Positions 56,588 to 64,000 of a stretch of 64,000 bases of DNA are shown here, in pieces. The stretch spans positions 27,954 to 91,953 of the forward strand of contig CAXXHY010000058.1 in assembly GCA_963667575.2 (NCBI GenBank). The letters are read 5' to 3'. Under the pieces are notes generated by a model, which saw only the letters and a program-made list of their open reading frames with translations, was not told the origin of the DNA and made no database searches. Made by a program: the position numbers and the translations under genes. Within the stretch, counting starts at the first letter, position 1. The number at the start of each line of letters is the position of its first letter. The stretch is from G963665495 sp963667575. GTDB taxonomy: Bacteria > Desulfobacterota > Desulfovibrionia > Desulfovibrionales > Desulfovibrionaceae.

Positions 56588-57490
56588 TCAGCGTGCGCGG
56601 GTGGTCACGAACAGCTTGCTGGCGATCCAGTCCATGACCAGGGCGGGATTGGCGCCGGATGCCAGGGCATCGTGGGCCGCGGCCAGGCTGAGGTCGATCT
56701 GCCGCAGGCGATGCAGGTCCAGGCGTTGAAACACGGACAGGGCCAGCTGTCCGCCCCTGCGTCCGGCCAGCACCGCGGCCAGTTCGGCCTGGCAACGCAC
56801 CAGAATGCGCGCGGCAAGGGCCTTGTTCAGAGAGCCTTTGGAAAGCGTACGCTGCATCCAGCCCCGGCCGTCTCCGAGAAAACCGGTCAGTGCGGTGAGC
56901 CATTCGTCCACCGCATGGGCCGTCTCCGGGTCGCTTTCGGACTGCGAACCAGTGAGATCCCAGGACAGGGTCAGCACCCAGCCGCGGGACACCAGCGTGG
57001 GCAGCAAGCGTTCGCGCTGAGGCGCGGTCAGGACAAACCGGGTCCAGGGCGTTGGTTCTTCCAGGGATTTCAAGAGCGCGTTGGCGGACTCGATGGTCAG
57101 GTACTGGGCTTCGGTCAGCAGCACCATGCGGTAGCGCGCACTGCGGGGCGGTTCGCCCAACTGAGGGCGCAGTTCGCGGATCTGCTCGATCTTGATGCTT
57201 TCCCTCGAGCCCAGAAAAAGTGTCAGGTCCCGGTGGGCGTTCATCAGAAACTGCTGGCAGACATCGCACTGGCAGCAGGGAGGTTCTGCTTCCCGGCAGT
57301 TCAGGGCTGCACCCCAAAAAAGCGCCATGTGAAGCCGCATGGCCTCGCTCCCGCCCTCCAGGATCAGCACCTGGGGCGGTTCGGGGACCATGGATTCCAT
57401 CAGGGAACGTACCCTGGGCTGTGCGGCGCTGCCTTCGAGTACGCGTGCGGGCTCGAAAAGTATGCCTGGTTCTTCCTCTTTCTTGGCCAT
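56588..57490 (-). CDS. holB: DNA polymerase III delta prime subunit
   Basis: A 300-residue clamp-loader subunit. It has the delta-prime zinc module C65-x6-C72-x2-C75-x2-C78, a degenerate Walker A (LEGGSEAMR, not expected to bind ATP), and the segments YLTIESANALLKSLEEPTPWTRFVLTA and LPTLVSRG typical of delta prime and DnaX relatives. It acts with DnaX and delta to load the sliding clamp. An upstream gene such as tmk, often paired with holB, is not present here. The murJ gene lies 100-170 bp downstream on the same strand. Confidence 0.88.
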   Translation of the reverse strand: MAKKEEEPGILFEPARVLEGSAAQPRVRSLMESMVPEPPQVLILEGGSEAMRLHMALFWGAALNCREAEPPCCQCDVCQQFLMNAHRDLTLFLGSRESIKIEQIRELRPQLGEPPRSARYRMVLLTEAQYLTIESANALLKSLEEPTPWTRFVLTAPQRERLLPTLVSRGWVLTLSWDLTGSQSESDPETAHAVDEWLTALTGFLGDGRGWMQRTLSKGSLNKALAARILVRCQAELAAVLAGRRGGQLALSVFQRLDLHRLRQIDLSLAAAHDALASGANPALVMDWIASKLFVTTRAR

Positions 57491-58277
57491 GCTCCAGAAT
57501 AGACTGAGCCGGTCCGGAGTGCAACGGGAATCCTTCCGGCAAAAAGGTTTTTAATTAACAAATATGTATATTGCACATTATCCTAGGCTCCAACAAGGAT
57601 ATAACGCCTTTCCATGCTCGTTTAAACGGCGATTGAAACTCCCTTTCTCGCTGAATTACAGTCTTCTTTTTATGTACCCAGGCACAGCATTGGTTCAGAA
57701 AACGTCGGAGTTGTGCACCTGTCTGGATGCTGAAATATGAGCTGCACGTATAAAAATACCCAAATTACAAATTTGATAAACATAAAAAGAGAGAAAGTTT
57801 AGCAGTCAAGTATACGGTTTTTATGTTGTCAAAAACTATTTGTGAATAAAAAAATCTTTAAAATTAAGTTATTATAATTCTAAAGAAATAGTATCCGGGT
57901 TTGAATTTGATAAAAAAGAGAGAAAAAAAAGGGAAATTTAAAATATATAAAAATTACAAATTAGTAATCAATGGCTGGCAATTTACATACAAATTTGAAT
58001 AATTCTCTTTGTAAAAAAGTTTTGTCAATTGTATGCTTTTATTAACCACCAAGAATTAAAAGGTATTTTCTTCTTTAGCACGCAGATTGCTAAGTGGCTC
58101 CAGTGTGGCTGAAAAATGATGCTGTATCTTTTCAGTCTGGTTTGGTTGGAAAAAAATTGTTCTCTATATTTTTCAAGAGAAAAGCCGTGTGGAAAAAAAC
58201 CAAGGGCATTGCAAAAGCAGTATTTGCGCCAACGTGTTTTTTTCTAATAGAAAATTAAAACTACTGGAGATGACTTG
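57491..58277. other. 787-bp AT-rich leader of the TRAP-eut operon with repeated motifs
   Basis: From about 57545 on, this DNA is strongly AT-rich. The element ACAAATTTGA (core palindrome CAAATTTG) occurs at 57767-57776 and 57989-57998, with a related TTACAAATTAGTAA at about 57953-57968. A longer degenerate pair, TTTGATAAA followed within a few bases by AAAGAGAGAAA, occurs at about 57772-57797 and 57907-57927. No protein frame is convincing. The most likely content is a regulated promoter for the dctPQM-eutBC operon and the promoter of holB on the other strand. A GG-N10-GC pair at 58205-58218 is too weak to call sigma-54. Confidence 0.6.
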
Positions 58278-59339
58278 ATGAAAAGAAGAGATTTCTTAAA
58301 GAAGGCAGGCGTCAGCGCAGCGGGCGCTGCAGGTGCCGTAGCCGCAACAACGGTTAACGCTCCGTTTGTGCATGCTTCCAAAAAGACCCCCATCAAATGG
58401 CGTCTCCAGACCTATGCCGGTCCCGCCCTGGCCGAACACGTCATCAAGCCTCAGATCAAGGCGTTCAACGATATCGCCGGTTCGGACATGACCATCGAAC
58501 TGTACAGCTCGGATCAGCTGGTGCCCACGGGCGAGTTGTTCCGCGCCATGCAGAAAGGCACCATCGATGCGGTGCAGAGTGATGACGATTCCATTGCCGC
58601 ACCTGTGGACGTGGCTGTTTTCGCCGCGTACTTTCCCTTTGCCTCGCGTTATTCCCTGGATGTTTCCACGCTGTTTCACCACTACGGACTGAACAAGATC
58701 TGGGAAGAAGCCTATTCGGAAGTCGAAGGTGTGGACTGGATCGCAGCCGGTTCCTGGGATCCCTGCAACTTCGCCACAGTGGAACCCATCAAAAGCGTTG
58801 CCGACCTCAAGGGCAAACGCGTCTTCACCTTTCCTACGGGGGGCAAGTTCCTCAGCCGTCTGGGCGTGGTGCCCGTAACCCTGCCCTGGGAAGACGTGGA
58901 AGTGGCCATGCAGACGGGCGAACTCGACGGTATCGCTTGGTCCGGCATCACAGAAGACTATACCGTGGGCTGGGCCGATGTCGCCAAATACTACCTTACC
59001 AACAACATTTCCGGCGCCTGGATCGGTTCCTATTTCGCCAACTCCGACAAATGGGCCGAAGTGCCGGAACATCTCAAAAAGCTCTTCAGACTGTCCATCG
59101 ACAGCTCCAACTACTACCGTCTGCACTGGTACTGGTGGGGAGAAGCCTACTACCGTACCACGGGCGGCAAACTGGAACTGACCTCCATTCCCGAAAACGA
59201 ATGGCAGCAGGTGGAAGACGAGGCCATCAAGTTCTGGGATGAGATCGCCGAAAGAAGCCCCCGTTGCGCCAAGGTCGTTCAGATTCTCAAGGACTACAAC
59301 CAGACAATGAAGAAGGCTGGAAAACCCTACAGATATTAG
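58278..59339 (+). CDS. dctP: TRAP transporter substrate-binding protein (DctP family), Tat signal
   Basis: A 353-residue periplasmic solute receptor of the DctP family. The N-terminus KRRDFLKKAG is a twin-arginine export signal followed by an Ala-rich segment ending at about residue 33. The mature protein has family features: IKWRLQTYAGP, ELFRAMQKGTIDAVQSDDDS, and LKGKRVFTFPTGGKFLSRLGVVPVTLPWEDVEVAMQTGELDGIAWSG. The Arg of the last conserved segment normally binds a carboxylate; here the segment reads GKRVFTFPTGG. The ATG at 58278, not the TTG 3 bases before, fits the ribosome site GGAG. It is the first gene of an operon ending in eutBC, so ethanolamine or a related amine is the suspected cargo. 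Confidence 0.9.
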   Translation: MKRRDFLKKAGVSAAGAAGAVAATTVNAPFVHASKKTPIKWRLQTYAGPALAEHVIKPQIKAFNDIAGSDMTIELYSSDQLVPTGELFRAMQKGTIDAVQSDDDSIAAPVDVAVFAAYFPFASRYSLDVSTLFHHYGLNKIWEEAYSEVEGVDWIAAGSWDPCNFATVEPIKSVADLKGKRVFTFPTGGKFLSRLGVVPVTLPWEDVEVAMQTGELDGIAWSGITEDYTVGWADVAKYYLTNNISGAWIGSYFANSDKWAEVPEHLKKLFRLSIDSSNYYRLHWYWWGEAYYRTTGGKLELTSIPENEWQQVEDEAIKFWDEIAERSPRCAKVVQILKDYNQTMKKAGKPYRY

Positions 59340-59356
59340 TCTGTTACTGGTATTTG

Positions 59357-59375
59357 CTCTCTCTCTCTCTCTCTC
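59357..59375 (+). repeat. CT dinucleotide repeat
   Basis: Nine and a half CT units in the dctP-dctQ gap, 18 bases after the dctP stop. It is outside any coding frame, so length change would not shift a frame but could alter the spacing to the following hairpin. Confidence 0.95.
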
Positions 59376-59384
59376 AATACGCCT

Positions 59385-59421
59385 CTGTGTCCTCTCCCGC
59401 CTTGCGCCGGAGGGGACACAG
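59385..59421 (+). promoter_or_regulatory. Intercistronic mRNA hairpin between dctP and dctQ
   Basis: A 13-bp stem, 59385-59397 (CTGTGTCCTCTCC) with 59409-59421 (GGAGGGGACACAG), with a single T-G wobble and an 11-base loop. No T-tract follows. Such hairpins between a binding-protein gene and its permease genes commonly stabilise the upstream message and lower downstream expression. Confidence 0.8.
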
Positions 59422-59531
59422 CGTTCACGGGGTTTGATTCTCGCAATACGCCGACCTTTCTTTCGGCCCAAGAACAAAAAAGTTTTTTCCAGGAAACTGC
59501 CGGCGGCAGGAAAAAACTATGGAATGGTATC

Positions 59532-60089
59532 ATGTCTGAGACAAAAACGTTGCCTAAGGCAATCTGCTCCTATGTCCGGTATGTCGACGCCGTCAACCGG
59601 GTGGTGGGCAAATTCGCCATGTATCTTGTATTCGTGATGATGGGCATTCTGCTATTCGCCTCCATCTCGCGAACTTTTTTCAACAGTCCGCATATCTGGG
59701 CCATCGAGCTATCGCAGTTCACCATGGCCGCTTACTACATACTGGGCGGCGCTTTCTCCATGCTGCTGCGCGCGCACGTTCGCATGGACGTGCTCTATTC
59801 GCACTGGAAGCCGAAAACACGGGCCACAATGGATGTCTTCACATCCTTTTTCATGATTTTCTATCTCGGGGTCCTGCTCTGGGGCGGCATTTCCAGCACG
59901 ATTTACTCCATCGAATACAATCAGCACAACTACTCTGCCTGGGCGCCGCCAATGGCTCCCATCAAGATCATCATGGTCATCGGCATCATTCTGATGCTGC
60001 TGGAGGCCATCGCTTTCTTTTTCAAGGATCTGGCCAAAATGAAAGGACTTTCCCTGGGGCAGGACAAGGTTGAGGAGGAAGTACGATGA
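59532..60089 (+). CDS. dctQ: TRAP transporter small permease (DctQ)
   Basis: A 185-residue protein with four spans, of the DctQ family: the small membrane subunit of TRAP transporters. The segments FASISRTFFNSPHIWAIELSQFTMAAYYILGGAFSMLLRAHVRMDVLYSHW match the family core (the E-L-x-x-F and G-x-A-x-x-L patterns). Its end overlaps the start of dctM by 4 bp, so the two are translationally coupled. It lies 192 bp after dctP, separated by a CT repeat and a strong hairpin. Confidence 0.93.
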   Translation: MSETKTLPKAICSYVRYVDAVNRVVGKFAMYLVFVMMGILLFASISRTFFNSPHIWAIELSQFTMAAYYILGGAFSMLLRAHVRMDVLYSHWKPKTRATMDVFTSFFMIFYLGVLLWGGISSTIYSIEYNQHNYSAWAPPMAPIKIIMVIGIILMLLEAIAFFFKDLAKMKGLSLGQDKVEEEVR

Positions 60090-61408
60090 GCTATGAAATG
60101 ATCGCTCTCATGATGTTCTCCTCCCTGATGCTCATGCTCCTGACCGGGCAGCGGGTGTTCGGGGCCATCGGTTTCGTGGGCGCTGCCGCTTCGCTCATGC
60201 TCTGGGGGAACGGCGGTGTGGAAATGCCCTTCAACTCCTGCATCACCCTGTTGAACTGGTTTCCGCTGCTGACTCTGCCTCTGTTCATTTTCATGGGCTA
60301 CATGCTTTCGGAGTCCGGCATCGCCGACGACCTCTATAAAATGTTCCATGTCTGGATGGGCCCGCTCAACGGCGGCCTGGCCATCGGTACGGTGGTGCTG
60401 ATGGTGGCCATTTCCGCCATGAACGGCCTCAGCGTGGCCGGTATGGCCATCGGTACGAGCATCGCCCTGCCGGAAATGCTCAAACGCAATTACGATAAGC
60501 GCATGGTCACCGGCGTCATTCAGGCGGGCAGTTCGCTGGGCATCATGGTTCCGCCCAGCATCGTGCTCGTGCTCTACGGCATGATCGCCCGGCAGCCGGT
60601 CAGCCGTTTGTGGCTGGCAGGCGTTGGCCCAGGCATTCTGCTGGCGGCCCTGTTCATCATTTACATCGTCATCCGCTGCAAATTGCAGCCTTCCCTTGGG
60701 CCTGCGCTCAGCAAGGAAGAACGCGAGGTGGGCAATAAGGAAAAGTACCGTCTGCTGCTGGCCGGTCTGCTGCCCATTGCCATCATCTTTTCCGTTACCG
60801 GCCTGTTCATGATGGGAGTGACCAGCCTTGTGGAAAGCTCGGCCTACGGCGCGCTGGCCGCCACCGTGGCCGCGCTCTGCAAAAGACGGCTGACCCGCAA
60901 GGTTCTGGACGATACGCTGCACAAGACCCTGAGCGTGAGCTGCATGTTCATGTGGATCATTCTCGCGGCCCTGTGTTTTGGCGCGGTGTTCGACGGCCTG
61001 GGCGCGGTGCACGCCATCAAGAACCTGTTCCTCGAACAGTGGGGGCTCAGCCCCTGGGGCGTGCTGATCATGATGCAGGTCTCCTACATCGTCATGGGCA
61101 TGTTCCTGGACGATACGGCCATGCTGGTCATCGTGGCGCCGCTGTACATCCCGCTGATCATCTCCCTGGGATTCAACGCGGTATGGTACGGCGTACTGTA
61201 TACCGTCACCTGCCAGATCGCCTACATGACGCCGCCCTTTGGCTACAATCTCTTTTTGATGAAGGCCATGGCGCCCAAGGAGATAACCCTTGTGGACATC
61301 TACAGCTCCATTGTGCCGTTCGTCATTCTCATGGTCATCGGGCTGGGAATCATTATGATGTTCCCGCAGATTGCACTCTATCTTCCGGACCTGTATTTTA
61401 GTAAATAA
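60086..61408 (+). CDS. dctM: TRAP transporter large permease (DctM)
   Basis: A 440-residue polytopic protein of the DctM family, the sodium-coupled translocating subunit. Family segments: FPLLTLPLFIFMGYMLSESGIADDLY, GVIQAGSSLGIMVPPSIVLVLYGMIARQPVSRLWLAGVGPGILLA, and LDDTAMLVIVAPLYIPLI near the C-terminus, followed by TPPFGYNLFLMKAMAP. It overlaps dctQ by 4 bp. A perfect 12-bp hairpin separates it from eutB downstream. Confidence 0.94.
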   Translation: MSYEMIALMMFSSLMLMLLTGQRVFGAIGFVGAAASLMLWGNGGVEMPFNSCITLLNWFPLLTLPLFIFMGYMLSESGIADDLYKMFHVWMGPLNGGLAIGTVVLMVAISAMNGLSVAGMAIGTSIALPEMLKRNYDKRMVTGVIQAGSSLGIMVPPSIVLVLYGMIARQPVSRLWLAGVGPGILLAALFIIYIVIRCKLQPSLGPALSKEEREVGNKEKYRLLLAGLLPIAIIFSVTGLFMMGVTSLVESSAYGALAATVAALCKRRLTRKVLDDTLHKTLSVSCMFMWIILAALCFGAVFDGLGAVHAIKNLFLEQWGLSPWGVLIMMQVSYIVMGMFLDDTAMLVIVAPLYIPLIISLGFNAVWYGVLYTVTCQIAYMTPPFGYNLFLMKAMAPKEITLVDIYSSIVPFVILMVIGLGIIMMFPQIALYLPDLYFSK

Positions 61409-61434
61409 CAGGCAGGAAAACTGCAGATTCAAAC

Positions 61435-61466
61435 CGGACACCGGGGAGAGAGCGCCCCGGTGTCCG
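61435..61466 (+). promoter_or_regulatory. Perfect intercistronic hairpin between dctM and eutB
   Basis: A 12-bp perfect stem CGGACACCGGGG (61435-61446) with CCCCGGTGTCCG (61455-61466) and an 8-base loop, with no T-tract. It lies 20 bases before the eutB ATG. It probably acts as a message-stability or processing element that sets the ratio of transporter to enzyme. A GTG inside its right arm (61460) is in frame with eutB but is an unlikely start. Confidence 0.82.
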
Positions 61467-61486
61467 ATAACGCCAGGAAGTCCACC

Positions 61487-62842
61487 ATGAAGACCAGAAG
61501 AACATTGCGCGAACTAATGGCCAAGGCCACGCCCCTGCGTTCGGGGGATGTGCTGGCGGGAGTGGCTGCCCTGAACGAGGAAGAGCGGGTCCGGGCGCAG
61601 ATCGAACTGGCGGACGTGCCCCTTGAGCATTTTCTCGAAGAGTGCCTCATTCCTTATGAAGACGACGAAGTCACCCGTCTCATAATCGACACGCACGACA
61701 AGGAAGCCTTTGCGCCTGTGAGCGGATTTACCGTGGGCCAGTTCCGCGACTGGCTGCTGACGGACGCCGTGACCAGCAGCGTGCTGGAAAAGCTGGCTCC
61801 GGGCATCACGCCGGAAATGGCGGCCGCGGTATCCAAGCTGATGCGTACGCAGGATCTCATTCTGGTGGGGGCCAAGTGCAATGTGACGACCAAATTTCGC
61901 AACACCATCGGACTGCCGGGAGGCTTTTCGGTGCGGCTGCAGCCCAACCATCCCACGGATGATCTCAAAGGCATTGCCGCCTCCACGCTGGACGGCCTGT
62001 GCTACGGCTGCGGAGACGCCGTCATCGGCGTCAATCCGGCCACGGACAATCTCGAAAACATCTGCCGCCTGCTGGACATGCTGGGGAGTCTGGTGGAACG
62101 CTACGCCATCCCGACCCAGACCTGCATTCTGACCCACGTCACCACCACCATGGAAGCCATCGAGCAGGGCGCTCCCGTGGATCTCTGCTTCCAGTCCATC
62201 GCCGGGACGGAAAAGGCCAATGCCAGTTTCGGCGTGACCCTCAAATTGCTGGAAGAGGCCCATGAAGCCACCCTGGGGCTGCATCGTGGCACCGTGGGCG
62301 ACAATGTCATGTATTTTGAAACCGGACAGGGCAGCGCGCTTTCGGCCAACGCCCATCACGGCGTGGACCAGCAGACCCTCGAGGCCAGGGCCTATGCCGT
62401 TGCCCGGCGTTTCCGGCCCTTGCTGGTGAACACCGTGGTCGGGTTCATCGGACCGGAATATCTGTTCAACGGCAAGCAGATCCAGCGCGCCGGGCTGGAG
62501 GATCATTTTTGCGGCAAGCTCATGGGCCTGCCCATGGGGGTGGACATCTGCTACACCAACCACGCCGAGGCGGATCAGGACGACATGGACGTGCTGCTGA
62601 CCCTGCTGGGTGCTGCAGGCTGCAATTTCATCATGGGCGTACCCGGTGCGGACGACATCATGCTCAATTATCAGTCCACTTCCTTTCACGACGCGGCCTA
62701 TCTGCGCAAACTGCTGGGCAAGAAGCCCGCGCCAGAGTTCGAAGCCTGGCTCGAAAACATGGGCATACACGATACGCAGGGCGCATTGCTGCCCATTCGG
62801 CAGAACAACCGGCTGCTGGCCATTTCCGAACAGTTCGCCTGA
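61487..62842 (+). CDS. eutB: Ethanolamine ammonia-lyase large subunit
   Basis: A 451-residue EutB: the catalytic TIM-barrel subunit of the adenosylcobalamin-dependent enzyme that turns ethanolamine into acetaldehyde and ammonia. Family segments are all present, including KCNVTTKFRNTIGLPGGFSVRLQPNHPTDD, GCGDAVIGVNPATDN, TQTCILTHVTTTMEA, CFQSIAGTEKANASFGV and MGLPMGVDICYTNHAEADQDDMD. The ATG at 61487 has AGGAAG 6 bases upstream and is preferred over the in-frame GTG at 61460. eutC follows after 30 bp. No eutA reactivase, eutE, eutG or microcompartment shell gene is in the window; they may lie further downstream or elsewhere. Confidence 0.97.
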   Translation: MKTRRTLRELMAKATPLRSGDVLAGVAALNEEERVRAQIELADVPLEHFLEECLIPYEDDEVTRLIIDTHDKEAFAPVSGFTVGQFRDWLLTDAVTSSVLEKLAPGITPEMAAAVSKLMRTQDLILVGAKCNVTTKFRNTIGLPGGFSVRLQPNHPTDDLKGIAASTLDGLCYGCGDAVIGVNPATDNLENICRLLDMLGSLVERYAIPTQTCILTHVTTTMEAIEQGAPVDLCFQSIAGTEKANASFGVTLKLLEEAHEATLGLHRGTVGDNVMYFETGQGSALSANAHHGVDQQTLEARAYAVARRFRPLLVNTVVGFIGPEYLFNGKQIQRAGLEDHFCGKLMGLPMGVDICYTNHAEADQDDMDVLLTLLGAAGCNFIMGVPGADDIMLNYQSTSFHDAAYLRKLLGKKPAPEFEAWLENMGIHDTQGALLPIRQNNRLLAISEQFA

Positions 62843-62872
62843 TCAACGGCGCAAAACCAGGAGCAGAGCATC

Positions 62873-63691
62873 ATGAATCAATCCCCGAGCAACGGTGGTC
62901 CCGATATCGTCACCAGCGATCCCTGGCAGGAACTCAAAAAATTCACGGACGCGCGCATCAGCCTCGGACGCTGCGGTTCGAGTCTGCCCCTGGACGAAAG
63001 CCTTTCCTTCAAGCTGGCCCATGCGCGCGCACGCGACGCCGTGCTCAGCCCGTTCCGTATCGACTGGCTGGAACAGGAGCTCGCCAAAACCGGCTTGCCC
63101 TGCCTGCGCCTGAAAAGCGCGGTTGCGGACAGAAGCGAATACCTGACCCGCCCGGACAAGGGACGTCTGCTCAGTACGGATTCCGCCGCATTGCTGGAAG
63201 AGCAGACCAAAGGCTGCGACATCTGCCTGGTGGTCAGCGACGGTCTGTCCTCCAGGGCAATCCATGAAAATGCGCCCGAATTCGTCTCGTTGTTCGTTCA
63301 GGTCATCAGACAGACTTCTTTGACCCTGGGCTCCATTTGTCTGGTGGAAAACGGCAGGGTGGCCATTGCCGATGAAATCGCCTCCCGGCTCCAGGGGAAG
63401 TTGTCCGCCATTCTCATTGGCGAACGCCCCGGGCTCAGTTCGCCCAATTCTCTGGGCATCTACATGACCTACAATCCCAAACCAGGCTGCACGGACGAGG
63501 CGCGCAACTGCATTTCCAACGTCCGCCAGGGCGGCATGAGCATCAAGGCCGGTGTGCAGAAGCTGGCCTACCTGGCGGAGACCGCCTTTCAGCTCCGGAC
63601 TTCGGGTGTCATGCTCAAGGACAAGATGGCCGCGGGCTACCTTCCTTTCGGCAACAGCTGGGAGGCCATAACCGGGGGCCCGGCCGCCTGA
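62873..63691 (+). CDS. eutC: Ethanolamine ammonia-lyase small subunit
   Basis: A 272-residue EutC, which with EutB forms the B12-binding site of ethanolamine ammonia-lyase. The segments DPWQELKKFTDARISLGRCGSSLPLDESLSFKLAHARARDAV and LSSRAIHENAPEFV, then LIGERPGLSSPNSLGIYMTYNPKPGCTDEARNCISNVRQGGMS, follow the family closely. The first 15 residues are polar and would be the flexible N-terminal stretch. AGGAG lies about 8 bases before the ATG. It is the last gene of the operon; a strong terminator follows 31 bp after the stop. Confidence 0.97.
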   Translation: MNQSPSNGGPDIVTSDPWQELKKFTDARISLGRCGSSLPLDESLSFKLAHARARDAVLSPFRIDWLEQELAKTGLPCLRLKSAVADRSEYLTRPDKGRLLSTDSAALLEEQTKGCDICLVVSDGLSSRAIHENAPEFVSLFVQVIRQTSLTLGSICLVENGRVAIADEIASRLQGKLSAILIGERPGLSSPNSLGIYMTYNPKPGCTDEARNCISNVRQGGMSIKAGVQKLAYLAETAFQLRTSGVMLKDKMAAGYLPFGNSWEAITGGPAA

Positions 63692-63722
63692 TTGCGCCTG
63701 GTCAGCTGGAGAAATGTGTATC

Positions 63723-63763
63723 CGGCCGGGAGAACGTGCTGCGTTTTCCTGGCCGTTTTTTTT
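63723..63763 (+). terminator. Rho-independent terminator of the TRAP-eut operon
   Basis: A 14-bp stem (63723-63736 with 63742-63755) with two G-T wobbles and a 5-base loop, followed by eight T. The remaining sequence to 64000 is AT-rich with no gene seen. Confidence 0.93.
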
Positions 63764-64000
63764 GCCTGTCTTTTTTTCGGGCTCTAGTTGCAATGCTTTT
63801 TTCTTTGAGGAACAGGGTTGAAAAAAATTGAACGTTTTTCCGCCATGTTTCCTGCTGTCGGCAATGTTCAGCAGGGTATTTTGTAAAGTTTGGTACAGTC
63901 CCCTTTAGGTTTTTATGAAGAGTACAGGTACTATTGAAAATGAATAATTGGTTTGTTTTTTGAGAGAATTTAAAATATTTGTTGCCAACTATTGTAAAAA

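Noticed and set aside
58205..58218. GG-N10-GC spacing resembling a sigma-54 promoter upstream of dctP
   Set aside because: Only the GG and GC pairs and a few other bases match; the TTG of the -12 element is missing.
59930..61441. 503-codon minus-strand open frame
   Set aside because: Antisense to dctM; extremely His/Gln/Asp-rich, typical of reverse-complemented membrane protein genes.
57491..64000. Full ethanolamine microcompartment operon
   Set aside because: Only eutB and eutC are present; no shell protein, reactivase, aldehyde or alcohol dehydrogenase gene is seen in the window.
1..64000. CRISPR arrays, tRNA/rRNA genes, insertion sequences, prophage
   Set aside because: No regularly spaced repeats, no cloverleaf-like or rRNA segments, and no transposase, integrase or phage protein patterns were found by reading.

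Overview
The window looks like chromosomal DNA from a free-living, motile Gram-negative anaerobe of the Desulfovibrio type (Desulfobacterota). The evidence is indirect: a compact assimilatory-type siroheme sulfite/nitrite reductase, an eight-heme c-type cytochrome fused to a CydA-like membrane protein, FmdE beside a FecCD-type ABC transporter, an [4Fe-4S] cysteine desulfidase, a TRAP transporter with EutBC, and a dense set of c-di-GMP, chemotaxis and histidine-kinase genes. Most coding DNA is GC-rich. A few genes and gaps (about 5.8-7.3, 35.7-37.0, 51.2-51.7 and 57.5-58.3 kb) are clearly AT-rich. I see no rRNA, tRNA, CRISPR array or intact mobile element.

Layout: 0-9.2 kb holds a GT39-type glycosyltransferase, a sensor kinase with a one-base frameshift, a GGDEF/EAL-HDOD signalling pair and a methyltransferase after an eroded gene-poor stretch. 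9.3-17.3 kb has the small sulfite reductase, an FkbM methyltransferase, a two-gene CydA-like/CydA-like-octaheme operon and a Cache-GGDEF diguanylate cyclase. 17.8-20.5 kb is a PocR-PAS histidine kinase overlapping a lone receiver protein. 20.5-25.5 kb has FmdE with a metal or metal-chelate ABC importer, then DUF190 and DUF554 genes. 25.5-31.7 kb has a second GT39 protein, a cyclophilin-like exported protein, a cysteine desulfidase/permease pair (cyuA-cyuP-like) and an EF-hand protein. 31.7-38.2 kb has two radical SAM genes, glnA behind a candidate sigma-54 promoter and a large inverted repeat, an AT-rich orphan exported protein and class II fructose-bisphosphate aldolase. 38.2-53.1 kb has a Cache chemoreceptor, NAD kinase, a DUF89/ARMT1-like protein, and a minus-strand run of two large sensor kinases plus CheR, then a pseudo-receiver/TPR protein. 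53.1-57.5 kb has an MFS transporter, a hotdog thioesterase, MurJ and DNA polymerase III delta prime. 57.5-63.8 kb is an AT-rich control region followed by dctP-dctQ-dctM-eutB-eutC, read here as a candidate ethanolamine uptake and deamination operon with strong hairpins between cistrons and a clear terminator.

The most unusual item is the predicted membrane complex at 11.9-15.7 kb: two CydA-like subunits that appear to divide the heme ligands between them, no visible Q-loop, and a C-terminal octaheme domain. The second is the TRAP-EutBC operon with its repeat-bearing leader. Sequence quality needs caution: about 46.4-48.7 kb contains many frame changes with protein similarity kept on both sides, which looks more like local indel error than gene decay.
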